Of a stretch of DNA of 38,543 nucleotides, positions 9,273 through 18,200 are shown one piece after another. The notes beneath the pieces are model-generated. The model was given only the letters and a program-made list of their open reading frames with translations. It was not told where the DNA came from and did not search any database. Within the stretch, counting starts at the first letter, position 1, and every line of letters starts with the position of its first letter. Made by a program: the position numbers and the translations under genes. Source of the DNA: Herminiimonas sp. CN (GTDB lineage: Bacteria; Pseudomonadota; Gammaproteobacteria; Burkholderiales; Burkholderiaceae_D); the NCBI RefSeq assembly GCF_000622895.1, contig NZ_AVCC01000027.1, positions 1 through 38,543 of the forward strand, written 5' to 3'.

Positions 9273-9542
9273 TTATTCGCCTTCGCCGAATTTGTCGGCG
9301 ATCAGGCCCGTGATCGCCTGCAGGCATGCGTCTTCATCCTCGCCGTCGATTTCCAGAGTCACCGTGGCGCCTTTGCCGGCCGCCAGCATCATCACGCCCA
9401 TGATCGACTTGCCGTTGACGCGGCGGGTGTTGCGGGTCAGCCAGACTTCGCTCTGATACTTGCCGGCCAGCTGGGTCAGTTTGGCCGAGGCGCGGGCGTG
9501 CAGTCCGAGTTTGTTGGTGATTTCAATATCGTGCTGGATCAT
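9273..9542 (-). CDS. ptsH: Phosphocarrier protein HPr
   Basis: An 89-residue HPr. The phosphate-carrying His15 is in NKLGLHARASAKL, and Ser46 in NGKSIMGVM is the regulatory serine phosphorylated by HPr kinase in bacteria that have it. ATG 9542 gives the usual HPr length; the frame is open further upstream into the EIIA gene. The start lies about 4 bp after the EIIA stop, pointing to a common transcript and coupling. Confidence 0.95.
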   Translation of the reverse strand: MIQHDIEITNKLGLHARASAKLTQLAGKYQSEVWLTRNTRRVNGKSIMGVMMLAAGKGATVTLEIDGEDEDACLQAITGLIADKFGEGE

Positions 9543-9546
9543 TTTT

Positions 9547-9954
9547 TTAATTTGGGGAAAGGCGAATGCGATTATCGACCCGGACTGCGCCATTCTGGCC
9601 GCCCGCCAGCGCCATTTCAACCACGACGTCGAGCGTGTCCTGGCGGTAGGTCAGCGCGCGCAACAGCATCGGCAGGCTGATGCCGGCGATGACTTCGATC
9701 TGCCCCGGCCGGCTGAGCGTGTTGCAGCAATTGGAGGGCGTGCCGCCCATCACGTCGGTGATTACCAGCACGCCGGAGCCGTCGTCCAGTCGCGCAATGG
9801 CGTCCTGGGCCAGACGCTGGACTTGCAGCGGATCCTGATCGGCCACCACATCGATCGCCTCGACCCGTTCGGGCCGGTTGCGGAACACGTGGGCGGCGGC
9901 CTCGATGAAAGCCTGGCCCAGCGGTGCATGTGTCAAGAGCAGAATGCCAACCAT
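9547..9954 (-). CDS. PTS EIIA component, mannose/fructose type
   Basis: A 135-residue EIIA-Man domain protein. The phosphorylated histidine is His9 in GILLLTHAPLG, and TDVMGGTPSN is the second conserved stretch. In betaproteobacteria such EIIA-HPr-EI clusters lack a sugar permease and are thought to act in regulation. It is the first gene of the PTS unit; its promoter appears to lie inside a dispersed 70-bp element. Confidence 0.93.
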   Translation of the reverse strand: MVGILLLTHAPLGQAFIEAAAHVFRNRPERVEAIDVVADQDPLQVQRLAQDAIARLDDGSGVLVITDVMGGTPSNCCNTLSRPGQIEVIAGISLPMLLRALTYRQDTLDVVVEMALAGGQNGAVRVDNRIRLSPN

Positions 9955-9975
9955 GGATGTGTCGCCAAATTTGCT

Positions 9976-10045
9976 GGGGTATGGGTAGAAAACCGATAAC
10001 TTTCGCTTGATTATACTGCGGCCTGAAAAATACTCACGGAATTAT
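9976..10045 (-). repeat. Dispersed 70-bp intergenic element, copy H
   Basis: 70 bp on the minus strand. The left end is degenerate (ATAAT-N7-AGTATTTTTC), CGCAGT starts at offset 25, GCGAAA falls at offset 40 and the right end is CATACCCC. It fills the gap between gshB and the PTS EIIA gene and carries the TATAAT box proposed as the PTS promoter. Confidence 0.6.
10010..10015 (-). promoter_or_regulatory. Candidate -10 box of the PTS operon
   Basis: A perfect TATAAT on the minus strand about 56 bp upstream of the EIIA start. No convincing -35 box is seen at 16-18 bp, so an activator or another sigma region may be needed. The box lies within the core of element copy H. Confidence 0.4.
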
Positions 10046-10058
10046 CGGGGATGGGGAA

Positions 10059-10997
10059 TTACCTCGCCTGTTCCAGCGCGTCGATGAACATCGCCGCCAC
10101 GTCGAAACCTTGCTGCTGCCGGATTTCCTGGAAGCAGGTCGGGCTGGTGACGTTGATTTCTGTCAGGTAATCGCCGATCACGTCCAATCCTACCAGCAAC
10201 AGGCCGCGCTGGAACAGGATCGGTGCCAGCGTTTCGGCGATTTCGCGGTCGCGCGCCGACAAGGCTTGCGCCACGCCCAAGCCGCCGGCGGCCAGGTTGG
10301 CGCGCACTTCGCCGTTTTGCGGAATGCGCGCCAGCGCAAACGGCACCACTTTGCCGCCGATCAGCAGGATGCGCTTGTCGCCCTGCGCGATCTCGGGGAT
10401 GAAGCGCTGCGCCATGATGGTGCGATTGCCGTTGTCGCTCAGCAGTTCCAGCACCGCGCCGAGGTTCTGGCCGTCCGGCCCGATGCGGAACACGCCGGCG
10501 CCGCCCATGCTGTCGAGCGGCTTGAAGATCACGTCCTGATGCGCGGCATGGAACGCCCGCAGCCGCGCCATGTCGCGCGCCACCAGGGTCGGCGCGGTGA
10601 ACTGCGGAAACTGCGCAATCGCCAGCTTTTCATTGTGGTCGCGGATCGCCTGCGGCTGGTTGAAGATGTGCGCGCCGGCCTGCTGCGCCAGGTTCAGCAG
10701 GTAGGTCGCGTACACGTATTCCATGTCGAACGGCGGGTCCTTGCGCACCACCACCGCATCGAATGCGTCCAGCCGCTGCAGCGTGCGCGGCCCGAGCCGG
10801 AACCAGTCGCCGGGGTCGCCGGTCAGCGTCACCGGCGCGATATTGGCCGCCACCGTGCCGCCCTCGAGCGCCAAGTCGGCCGGTTCGAACGCGTGCACGC
10901 TGTGGCCGCGCCGCCCGGCCTCGATCATCATCGCGTAGGTGGTGTCCTTGTAGGTCTTGAAGTGGTCGAGCGGGTCGGCCAGGAAGGCGATTTTCAT
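10059..10997 (-). CDS. gshB: Glutathione synthetase
   Basis: A 312-residue ATP-grasp ligase that adds glycine to gamma-glutamylcysteine, the second step of glutathione synthesis. Family stretches: MKIAFLADPLDHFKTYKDTTYAMM at the N-terminus (seen from 10997), VVRKDPPFDMEYVYATYLL, IFKPLDSMGGAGVF for ATP binding, and LDVIGDYLTEINVTSPTCFQEI for the metal and substrate site. ATG 10997 matches the family start; the frame stays open far into gshA but that is not coding. It lies 77 bp after gshA on the same strand. Confidence 0.96.
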   Translation of the reverse strand: MKIAFLADPLDHFKTYKDTTYAMMIEAGRRGHSVHAFEPADLALEGGTVAANIAPVTLTGDPGDWFRLGPRTLQRLDAFDAVVVRKDPPFDMEYVYATYLLNLAQQAGAHIFNQPQAIRDHNEKLAIAQFPQFTAPTLVARDMARLRAFHAAHQDVIFKPLDSMGGAGVFRIGPDGQNLGAVLELLSDNGNRTIMAQRFIPEIAQGDKRILLIGGKVVPFALARIPQNGEVRANLAAGGLGVAQALSARDREIAETLAPILFQRGLLLVGLDVIGDYLTEINVTSPTCFQEIRQQQGFDVAAMFIDALEQAR

Positions 10998-11074
10998 GGA
11001 GGTCCAGAATGGTTTGCAAAGAGCAGCGCCGGCGCACGGGCCGGCACTGCCGGGTCGGATAGTGCGGGCGGCGC

Positions 11075-12373
11075 TTAATACACTTCCGGGTTCGGGTCGG
11101 TGCGCTCCAGTTCCAGCGAGGCCGCCAGCAAGGCCAGCCGCGCCACCACGCCGTACATGTAGAAGCGGTTCGGCGAGGTGGTGCCGGGCTTGGCCGACAG
11201 GTCCGGCAGGCTGTGCTGCTGCTCGAACGCCAGCGGCACGAAATGCGCGCCCGGCGCGTTCAGGTTCTCGTTGATGCCGCGCTCGGCGTGGACCCGGTAG
11301 AAGCCGCCGACCACGTAGCGGTCGATCATGTAGACCACCGGCTCGGCCACCGCTTCGTTGATGTTCTCGAACGAATGCACGCCTTCCTGGATGATCACGT
11401 CGGACACTTCCAGCCCTTCCTTGACGACCGACATCTTGTTGCGCTGCTTGCGGTTCAGGCCGACGATTTCGCTGGCGTCGGTGACGGTCATGATGCCCAT
11501 GCCGTAGGTGCCGGCATCGGCCTTGACGATCACGAACGGCTTGTCCTTGATGCCGTATTCCTTGTATTTCTTGCGGATCTTGGCCAGCAGCGTATCGACG
11601 TTGGCAGCCAGGCAATCCTCGCCGATGCGCTCGTGGAAATTGATGTTGGAACACTTGCCGAAATACGGGTTGATCATCCACGGGTCGATGTCGACCAGCT
11701 TCGCGAACTTCTTGGCGACGTCGTTGTAGGCGTCGAAATGGTTGGTCTTGCGCCGCACCGCCCAGCCGGCATGCAGCGGCGGCAGCAGGGTCTGCTCGTG
11801 CAGGTCGGCCAGGATCGCCGGGATGCCGGCCGACAGGTCGTTGTTCAGCAAAATCGTGCACGGGTCGAAATTCTTCAGGCCGACCCGGCGCCCGTTGTGG
11901 GTGCGCTCCAGCGGTTCCAGCATCAGCACGGTGCCGTCCGGCAGCTCGATCGGGGTCGGCGCGGTGACATCCTCGGCCAAGGTGCCCAGCCGTACGTTCA
12001 GGCCGGTCTGGCGGAAGATCTGGATCAGCCGCGCGACGTTTTGCAGGTAGAAGGTGTTGCGGGTATGGCGCTCGGGAATCAGCAGCAGGTTTTTTGCATC
12101 CGGACAATATTTCTCGATCGCCGCCATCGCCGCCTGCACCGCCAGCGGCAGCATCTCGGTGGCAAGGTTGTTGAAGCCGCCCGGAAACAGGTTGGTATCG
12201 ACCGGCGCCAGCTTGAAGCCGGAATTGCGCAGGTCGACCGAGCAGTAGAACGGCGGCGTGTGCTCTTGCCATTCGAGCCGGAACCAGCGCTCGATGGCGG
12301 GGGTGGCGTCGAGAATCTTCTTCTCCAGATCAAGCAGGGGGCCGTTCAGGGCGGTGACGAGGTGCGGGACCAT
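11075..12373 (-). CDS. gshA: Glutamate-cysteine ligase, proteobacterial GshA type
   Basis: A 432-residue enzyme for the first step of glutathione synthesis. It belongs to the family first described from Acidithiobacillus and common in betaproteobacteria, which is not related in sequence to the E. coli GshA. Typical stretches are VDTNLFPGGFNNL near residue 58, LIPERHTRNTFYLQNV near 97-112, the ATP-grasp-like FVIVKADAGTYGMGIMTV near 290, and a conserved C-terminus SPNRFYMYGVVARLALLAASLELE. It is first in the gshA-gshB pair. Confidence 0.93.
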   Translation of the reverse strand: MVPHLVTALNGPLLDLEKKILDATPAIERWFRLEWQEHTPPFYCSVDLRNSGFKLAPVDTNLFPGGFNNLATEMLPLAVQAAMAAIEKYCPDAKNLLLIPERHTRNTFYLQNVARLIQIFRQTGLNVRLGTLAEDVTAPTPIELPDGTVLMLEPLERTHNGRRVGLKNFDPCTILLNNDLSAGIPAILADLHEQTLLPPLHAGWAVRRKTNHFDAYNDVAKKFAKLVDIDPWMINPYFGKCSNINFHERIGEDCLAANVDTLLAKIRKKYKEYGIKDKPFVIVKADAGTYGMGIMTVTDASEIVGLNRKQRNKMSVVKEGLEVSDVIIQEGVHSFENINEAVAEPVVYMIDRYVVGGFYRVHAERGINENLNAPGAHFVPLAFEQQHSLPDLSAKPGTTSPNRFYMYGVVARLALLAASLELERTDPNPEVY

Positions 12374-12574
12374 ATAAACCTTTTTCTTGTCTGATGCGAA
12401 GCGTGAATGGTGCAGCGAGCGCGTTGCAGTAAAAACGCATGACTAACGCTGATTTTATCGGCAATCCGGGATTCGCGCGCGGGCCGGATGCGTGGCACCG
12501 ATGGTATTTTGGGATGGCAGGCGGCTTTATCAAGGCGCAGATGAGACGCTTCTGCGGACTGTGGTGAAGAAATA

Positions 12575-12644
12575 ATACAGGTATCTGTATTTTCAGCAGG
12601 CGCTGTTTTTATCTGCGGTAAATGCGCTGTTTTTCAGCATACCC
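12575..12644 (+). repeat. Dispersed 70-bp intergenic element, copy F
   Basis: 70 bp. It carries the cleanest left palindrome: AATACAG-gtat-CTGTATT (12574-12591). CGCTGTTTTTATCTGCGG starts at offset 26, a GCTG-N5-CAGC hairpin (12626-12638) follows, and the right end is GCATACCC. It lies in the 464-bp gap between gshA and amtB, 70 bp from copy E. Confidence 0.75.
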
Positions 12645-12714
12645 ATGTATATATGGGCTGCAGTGGGCGGCGGCAGAGCGGGCGAGAGTGCCTGCAGGTA
12701 TCTGCTTGCAAGAG

Positions 12715-12785
12715 ATACAAGGTGGCGTATTTATGTATTTCGCAATGTAATTATGCGGAATATCCAATGTTTATTGGCATACTCC
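12715..12785 (+). repeat. Dispersed 70-bp intergenic element, copy E
   Basis: 71 bp. The left palindrome is ATAC-N8-GTAT, the core CGCAATGTAATTATGCGG starts at offset 26, a CCAAT-N4-ATTGG hairpin (12764-12777) follows, and the right end is GCATACTCC. It lies 52 bp from the amtB stop codon. With copy F it occupies much of the gene-free stretch 12374-12837, in which nothing else was recognised. Confidence 0.8.
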
Positions 12786-12837
12786 GCATTTTTCGCATTT
12801 TTCTTATCGCGGCCTGGGCCGGGCCGCGGCAATCCGA

Positions 12838-14355
12838 TTAATAGTGATACGCCGATTCGCCGTGGCTGGCGATGTCCAGCCCTTCGCGTTCGGCGTCTTC
12901 CGCCACCCGCATGCCGATCAGCAGGTCGACCAGCTTGTAGGCCGCCAGCGAGACCACTGCCGACCAGAGGATGGTGGTGCCGACCGCCTGCGCCTGAATC
13001 CAGACCTGGCCGGCGATCGAATACGGGTCGGCCGACATCTTGTTGGTGACGTAATCGAAGATGCCCTGGCCGCCCAGGGCCGGCGAAGCGAATACGCCGG
13101 TCAGCAACGCACCCAGAATGCCGCCGACGCCATGCACGCCGAACACGTCGAGCGAATCGTCCGCGCCCAGCAGGCGCTTCAGGCCATTGACGCCCCACAG
13201 GCACAGCACGCCGGCCAGCAAGCCGATCACCAGCGCCCCCATCGGGCCGACGAAGCCGCAGGCCGGGGTGATCGCCACCAGGCCCGCCACCGCACCGGAC
13301 GCGCCGCCCAGCATCGACGGCTTGCCCTTGGCCAGCCACTCGCCGCCGACCCAGGATACGGTCGCCGCAGCGGTGGCCAAGAGCGTGTTGACGAAGGCCA
13401 GCGCGGCGACATCGCCGGCTTCCAGCGCGGAGCCGGCATTGAAGCCGAACCAGCCGACCCACAGCAGCGAGGCGCCGATCATGGTCATGGTCAGCGAGTG
13501 CGGCGCCATCGATTCGCGGCCGTAGCCGATCCGCTTGCCGATCACGTAGGCGCCGACCAGGCCGGCCACTGCCGCATTGATGTGCACCACGGTGCCGCCG
13601 GCGAAGTCGAGCGCACCTTTCTGGAATAGGAAGCCGGCCTTGGCGGTTTCAGAGGCCAGGGTGGCCGCATTCGTGATCGCATCCGGGCCGGTCCAGAACC
13701 AGACCATGTGGGCGATCGGCAGATACGAGAAGGTGAACCACAGCACCACGAACAGCAGCACCGCGACGAACTTGGCGCGCTCGGCAAAGGCGCCGATCAG
13801 CAAGCCGCAGGTGATCGCCGCGAAGGTCGCCTGGAACGCCACGTAGACGAACTCGGGAATCACCACGCCCTTGCTGAAGGTGGCCGCAGTCGAGAAGCTG
13901 GCCTTGGCCGGGTCCCAGATGCCGTTCAGGAACAGACGGTCGAAGGAGCCGATGAACCGGCCGCCCTCGGTGAATGCCAGCGAGTAGCCGTAGATGCACC
14001 ACAGCACGATGATCACGGCGAAGATCATGAACACCTGCATCAGGATCGACAGCATGTTCTTGGAGCGCACCAGGCCGCCGTAAAACAGCGCCAGGCCGGG
14101 AATCGTCATCAGGATCACCAGCAGCGTCGCGACCATCATCCAGGCGGTGTCGCCCTTGTTCGGCGCCGGTGCAGCGGCCGGTGCTGCCGCCGCTATGGCT
14201 GCAGGGGCGGCAACCGCAGCCGCAGCAGCGGCGGGCGCGGATGCGACCGCTTCGACCTTGGTCGGAGCTTCATCCGCCGCCAGCGCCGGCGACAGGAATC
14301 CCAGCGCAGCCAGCAAGCTGCAGCCGAGTAACAAACGGGCGAAATTTTTTTTCAT
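12838..14355 (-). CDS. amtB: Ammonium transporter AmtB
   Basis: A 505-residue Amt-family channel. A signal peptide (residues 1-26, ending SPALA) is followed by an unusually long Ala/Pro-rich periplasmic linker to about residue 70, then the membrane core. Conserved Amt features include LFYGGLVRSKN, the aspartate in DFAGGTVVHINAAVAGLVGAY with the first pore histidine after it, GWFGFNAGSAL, and FGVHGVGGILGALLTG with the second pore histidine. The cytoplasmic tail ends in DAEREGLDIASHGESAY, the part that contacts the PII protein. It starts 11 bp after glnK, so the two form one unit under probable nitrogen control. Confidence 0.96.
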   Translation of the reverse strand: MKKNFARLLLGCSLLAALGFLSPALAADEAPTKVEAVASAPAAAAAAVAAPAAIAAAAPAAAPAPNKGDTAWMMVATLLVILMTIPGLALFYGGLVRSKNMLSILMQVFMIFAVIIVLWCIYGYSLAFTEGGRFIGSFDRLFLNGIWDPAKASFSTAATFSKGVVIPEFVYVAFQATFAAITCGLLIGAFAERAKFVAVLLFVVLWFTFSYLPIAHMVWFWTGPDAITNAATLASETAKAGFLFQKGALDFAGGTVVHINAAVAGLVGAYVIGKRIGYGRESMAPHSLTMTMIGASLLWVGWFGFNAGSALEAGDVAALAFVNTLLATAAATVSWVGGEWLAKGKPSMLGGASGAVAGLVAITPACGFVGPMGALVIGLLAGVLCLWGVNGLKRLLGADDSLDVFGVHGVGGILGALLTGVFASPALGGQGIFDYVTNKMSADPYSIAGQVWIQAQAVGTTILWSAVVSLAAYKLVDLLIGMRVAEDAEREGLDIASHGESAYHY

Positions 14356-14366
14356 CTGAGCTCCCC

Positions 14367-14741
<375 letters not shown>

Positions 14742-14753
14742 TCAAACCATCAT

Positions 14754-14770
14754 TAGCAGGACTCGTGCCA
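14754..14770 (-). promoter_or_regulatory. Probable sigma-54 promoter of glnK-amtB
   Basis: On the minus strand TGGCACGAGTCCTGCTA has the -24 GG and -12 GC exactly 10 bp apart, as required for sigma-54, and matches TGGCAC-N5-TTGCW except for one base. The expected start site is about 38 bp before the glnK ATG. Confidence 0.7.
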
Positions 14771-14872
14771 GCCCCATGAGGTATGATTTTGGCTGGCGTC
14801 GCGCCGGCCGCGCAAGACGCCGGACGCGGCTGCGCACCATCGATGGGCGTTTGCGCCAGTACCGCCCGACAT

Positions 14873-14889
14873 TGCACCAAAGTTGTGCG
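14873..14889. promoter_or_regulatory. Probable NtrC-binding site
   Basis: TGCACC-AAAGT-TGTGCG is close to the NtrC dyad TGCACC-N5-GGTGCA and lies about 105 bp upstream of the sigma-54 promoter, a usual enhancer distance. A weaker relative (GCACC-N5-TGGGC) lies at 14834-14848. The site is also just upstream of the divergent ubiK start. Confidence 0.55.
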
Positions 14890-14911
14890 CTTGATCACAA
14901 TAGGAAACACC

Positions 14912-15154
14912 ATGAACAAAAGCAATTTTCTGAACGACTTCCAGCACAAGATCAACCAGGTGCTGGAGAATTCGCCGGCCAAGGGGCTGGAAAAGAACGT
15001 CAAGGCGATGCTTACCCAGGGCTTTGCCAAGATGGATCTGGTCACCCGCGAAGAATTCGACATCCAGGCCCAGGTGCTGGCCAAGACACGCGCCAAGCTG
15101 GAAACGCTGGAAGCGCGCGTCGCCGAACTCGAAGCGCAGTTCCGGCAGCAATAA
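14912..15154 (+). CDS. ubiK: UbiK/YqiC-like ubiquinone biosynthesis accessory factor (BMFP)
   Basis: An 80-residue BMFP protein. An amphipathic N-terminal half (NFLNDFQHKINQVLENSPAKGLEKNVKAML) is followed by a C-terminal coiled coil (KTRAKLETLEARVAELEAQF). E. coli UbiK (YqiC) forms trimers, binds membranes and helps the Ubi complex in aerobic ubiquinone synthesis. The start at 14912 is chosen because AGGAAA lies at the right distance; a longer frame from 14783 would run across the NtrC site. Confidence 0.9.
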   Translation: MNKSNFLNDFQHKINQVLENSPAKGLEKNVKAMLTQGFAKMDLVTREEFDIQAQVLAKTRAKLETLEARVAELEAQFRQQ

Positions 15155-15267
15155 TTTCCGGCTACGGCGGTGCAGGCGGCATTGCCGGTTTCCGGCGGAT
15201 GCGCTGCTGCCGCGCGATAGCAGGCCCGGTCCATGCATTCCCCATCCATCCTTCACCGTCCGCACTC

Positions 15268-18200
15268 ATGACTTCGCCACTTTCCAGTACCCGCCCGATC
15301 CATAAAATCCTGGTCGCCAACCGTTCCGAGATTGCCATTCGCGTGATGCGCGCAGCCGCCGAGCTGGGCATGCGCACGGTGGCGATCTTCGCCGCCGAAG
15401 ACCGTTTTGCGCTGCACCGCTTCAAGTCGGACGAAAGCTACCTGGTGGGCGAAGGCAAGAAGCCGATCGCCGCCTATCTCGACATCGACGACATCATCCG
15501 CATCGCCAAGGAAGCGAAAGTCGATGCGATCCACCCCGGCTACGGCTTCCTGTCGGAAAACCCCGATTTTGCCGAAGCCTGCGCGCAGAACGGTCTGATC
15601 TTCATCGGCCCCAAGCCGGAAGTGATGCGTACCTTGGGCAACAAGGTGGCCGCGCGCAAGGCAGCGGTGGCGGCCAACGTGCCGGTGATGCCGGCCACCG
15701 GCGCCTTGCCGCATGAGATCGAAGCCGCCAAAAAAATGGCGCTGGAAGTCGGCTATCCGCTGATGCTGAAAGCCAGCTGGGGCGGCGGCGGGCGCGGCAT
15801 GCGCGTGATCGAGACCGAAGCCGAGCTGCCGGATCAATTGGACATGGCGCGGCGCGAAGCGCTGGCCGCGTTCGGCAACGACGAGATGTATCTGGAAAAA
15901 CTGGTGCGGCGCGCGCGCCATGTCGAAGTGCAGTTGCTGGGCGACCAGCACGGCAATCTGGTGCACCTGTTCGAGCGCGACTGCACCGTGCAGCGGCGCA
16001 ACCAGAAAGTGGTCGAGCGCGCTCCGGCGCCGTATCTGGACGACGCCAGCCGCAGCGCACTGTGCGCAGCGGCGCTGCGGCTGGGGCAGGCGGTCGGCTA
16101 CACCCATGCCGGCACGGTCGAGTTCCTGATGGATGCCGATACCGGCAAGTTCTATTTCATCGAAGTCAACCCGCGCATCCAGGTCGAGCATACGGTGACC
16201 GAGCAGGTCACCGGGATCGACATCGTCAAGGCGCAGATTCGCATCAGCGAAGGCGCCACCATCGGCGCCCAGGCGGCGGTGGCCGGCGGCCAGCTGGCCG
16301 GGGTGCCGCCACAGTCCGAAATCCGCCTGAACGGCCATGCGCTGCAATGCCGCGTCACCACCGAAGACCCGGAAAACAATTTCACCCCGGATTACGGCCG
16401 CCTGACCGCCTACCGCAGCGCGGCCGGCTTCGGCGTGCGGCTGGACGGCGGCACCGCGTATTCGGGTGCGATCATCACGCCGTACTACGATTCGCTGCTG
16501 GTCAAGGTGACGACCTGGGGCCCGAGCTCGGACGAGGCGATTGCGCGCATGGACCGGGCGCTGCGCGAATTCCGCGTGCGCGGCGTCTCGACCAATCTGC
16601 CGTTCCTGGAAAACGTCATCAACCACGAGCAGTTCAGGTCCGGCCAGTGCATCACCCGCTTCATCGACAGCACGCCGGAACTGTTCAAGTTCGCCAAACG
16701 GCGCGACCGCGCGACGCGCCTGCTGCGCTTCGTCGGCGAAGTGGTGGTCAACGGCAATCCGGAAATGAAGGGGCGCACCAGCCCGGCAGGCATCCTGCCG
16801 CATCCGATCCTGCCGGCCACCAGCCGGCTGGCGCCGATCCTGCCCGGCAGCCGCGACAAGCTGCTGGAACTGGGCCCGGAAAAATTTGCGCAATGGATGC
16901 TGGACCAGCCGCGCGTGCTGCTGACCGACACCACGATGCGCGACGCGCACCAGTCGCTGTTTGCGACCCGCATGCGCAGCGCCGACATGCTGGCGATCGC
17001 GCCGTACTATGCGCGCACGCTGCCCGAGCTGTTCTCGCTGGAATGCTGGGGCGGAGCGACGTTCGACGTCGCCATGCGCTTCCTGAAGGAAGACCCGTGG
17101 GATCGGCTGTCGCAACTGCGCGAGCGCGTCCCCAACATCCTGTTCCAGATGCTGCTGCGCGGCTCCAACGCGGTCGGCTACACCAACTATGCGGACAATG
17201 TGGTCCAGCATTTCGTGGCGCAAGCGGCCAAGGGCGGGGTCGATGTATTCCGCGTCTTCGATTCGCTGAACTGGGTCGAGAACATGCGGGTGGCGATGGA
17301 TGCGGTGGTTGACGCCGGCGCGCTGTGCGAAGGCACCATCTGCTATACCGGCGACCTGCTCGACAAGGGCCGTCCGAAGTACGACCTGAAATATTACGTC
17401 ACGATGGCCAAGCAGCTGGAACGCGCCGGCGCCAACATCATCGGCATCAAGGACATGGCCGGCGTCTGCAAGCCGGAAGCGGCGCGCATGCTGGTCAAGG
17501 CGCTCAAGCAGGAAGTCGGCTTGCCGCTGCATTTTCACACCCACGACACCAGCGGCATCGCGGCGGCATCCGTGCTGGCGGCGATCGAAGCCGGCTGCGA
17601 TGCGGTCGACGGCGCGATGGACGCGATGAGCGGCCTGACCTCGCAGCCGAACCTGGGCTCGATCGCGGCCGCACTGCAAGGCAGTGCGCGCGATCCGGGC
17701 GTCGACCACGACGCGATGTTTGCGATTTCCCAATACTGGGAAGGGGTGCGCCGCAACTATGCGCCGTTCGAGGCCGACATCCGTTCCGGCACCTCGGACG
17801 TGTACCGCCATGCGATGCCGGGCGGCCAGTACACCAACCTGCGCGAGCAGGCGCGCGCAATGGGCCTGACCCATCGCTGGAACGAAGTGTCGCAGGCGTA
17901 TGCCGATGTCAACCAGCTGTTCGGCGACATCGTGAAAGTCACGCCGACCTCCAAGGTGGTCGGCGACATGGCGCTGTTCATGGTCGCCAACGACCTGACG
18001 CCGGACGACGTGCGCAATCCCGAGAAGGAAATCGGCTTCCCGGAATCGGTGATCTCGCTGTTCAAGGGCGAACTCGGCTTCCCGCCGGAAGGCTTCCCGA
18101 AAGAACTGGAACGCAAGGTGTTGCAGGGCGGCCAGCCGCTGTCGGGCCGCCTCGGTGCGACCCTGGCACCGGTCGATTTCGACGCGGTGCGCGGCCAGGC

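Noticed and set aside
10059-12272. A 737-codon open frame joining gshB with most of the gshA region
   Set aside because: Only the part from 10997 has glutathione synthetase sequence; the rest is the alternate frame of gshA, whose own product is clear.
14776-15267. N-terminal extension of pyruvate carboxylase
   Set aside because: It would overlap ubiK and the NtrC-like site, and the biotin carboxylase domain begins right after ATG 15268.
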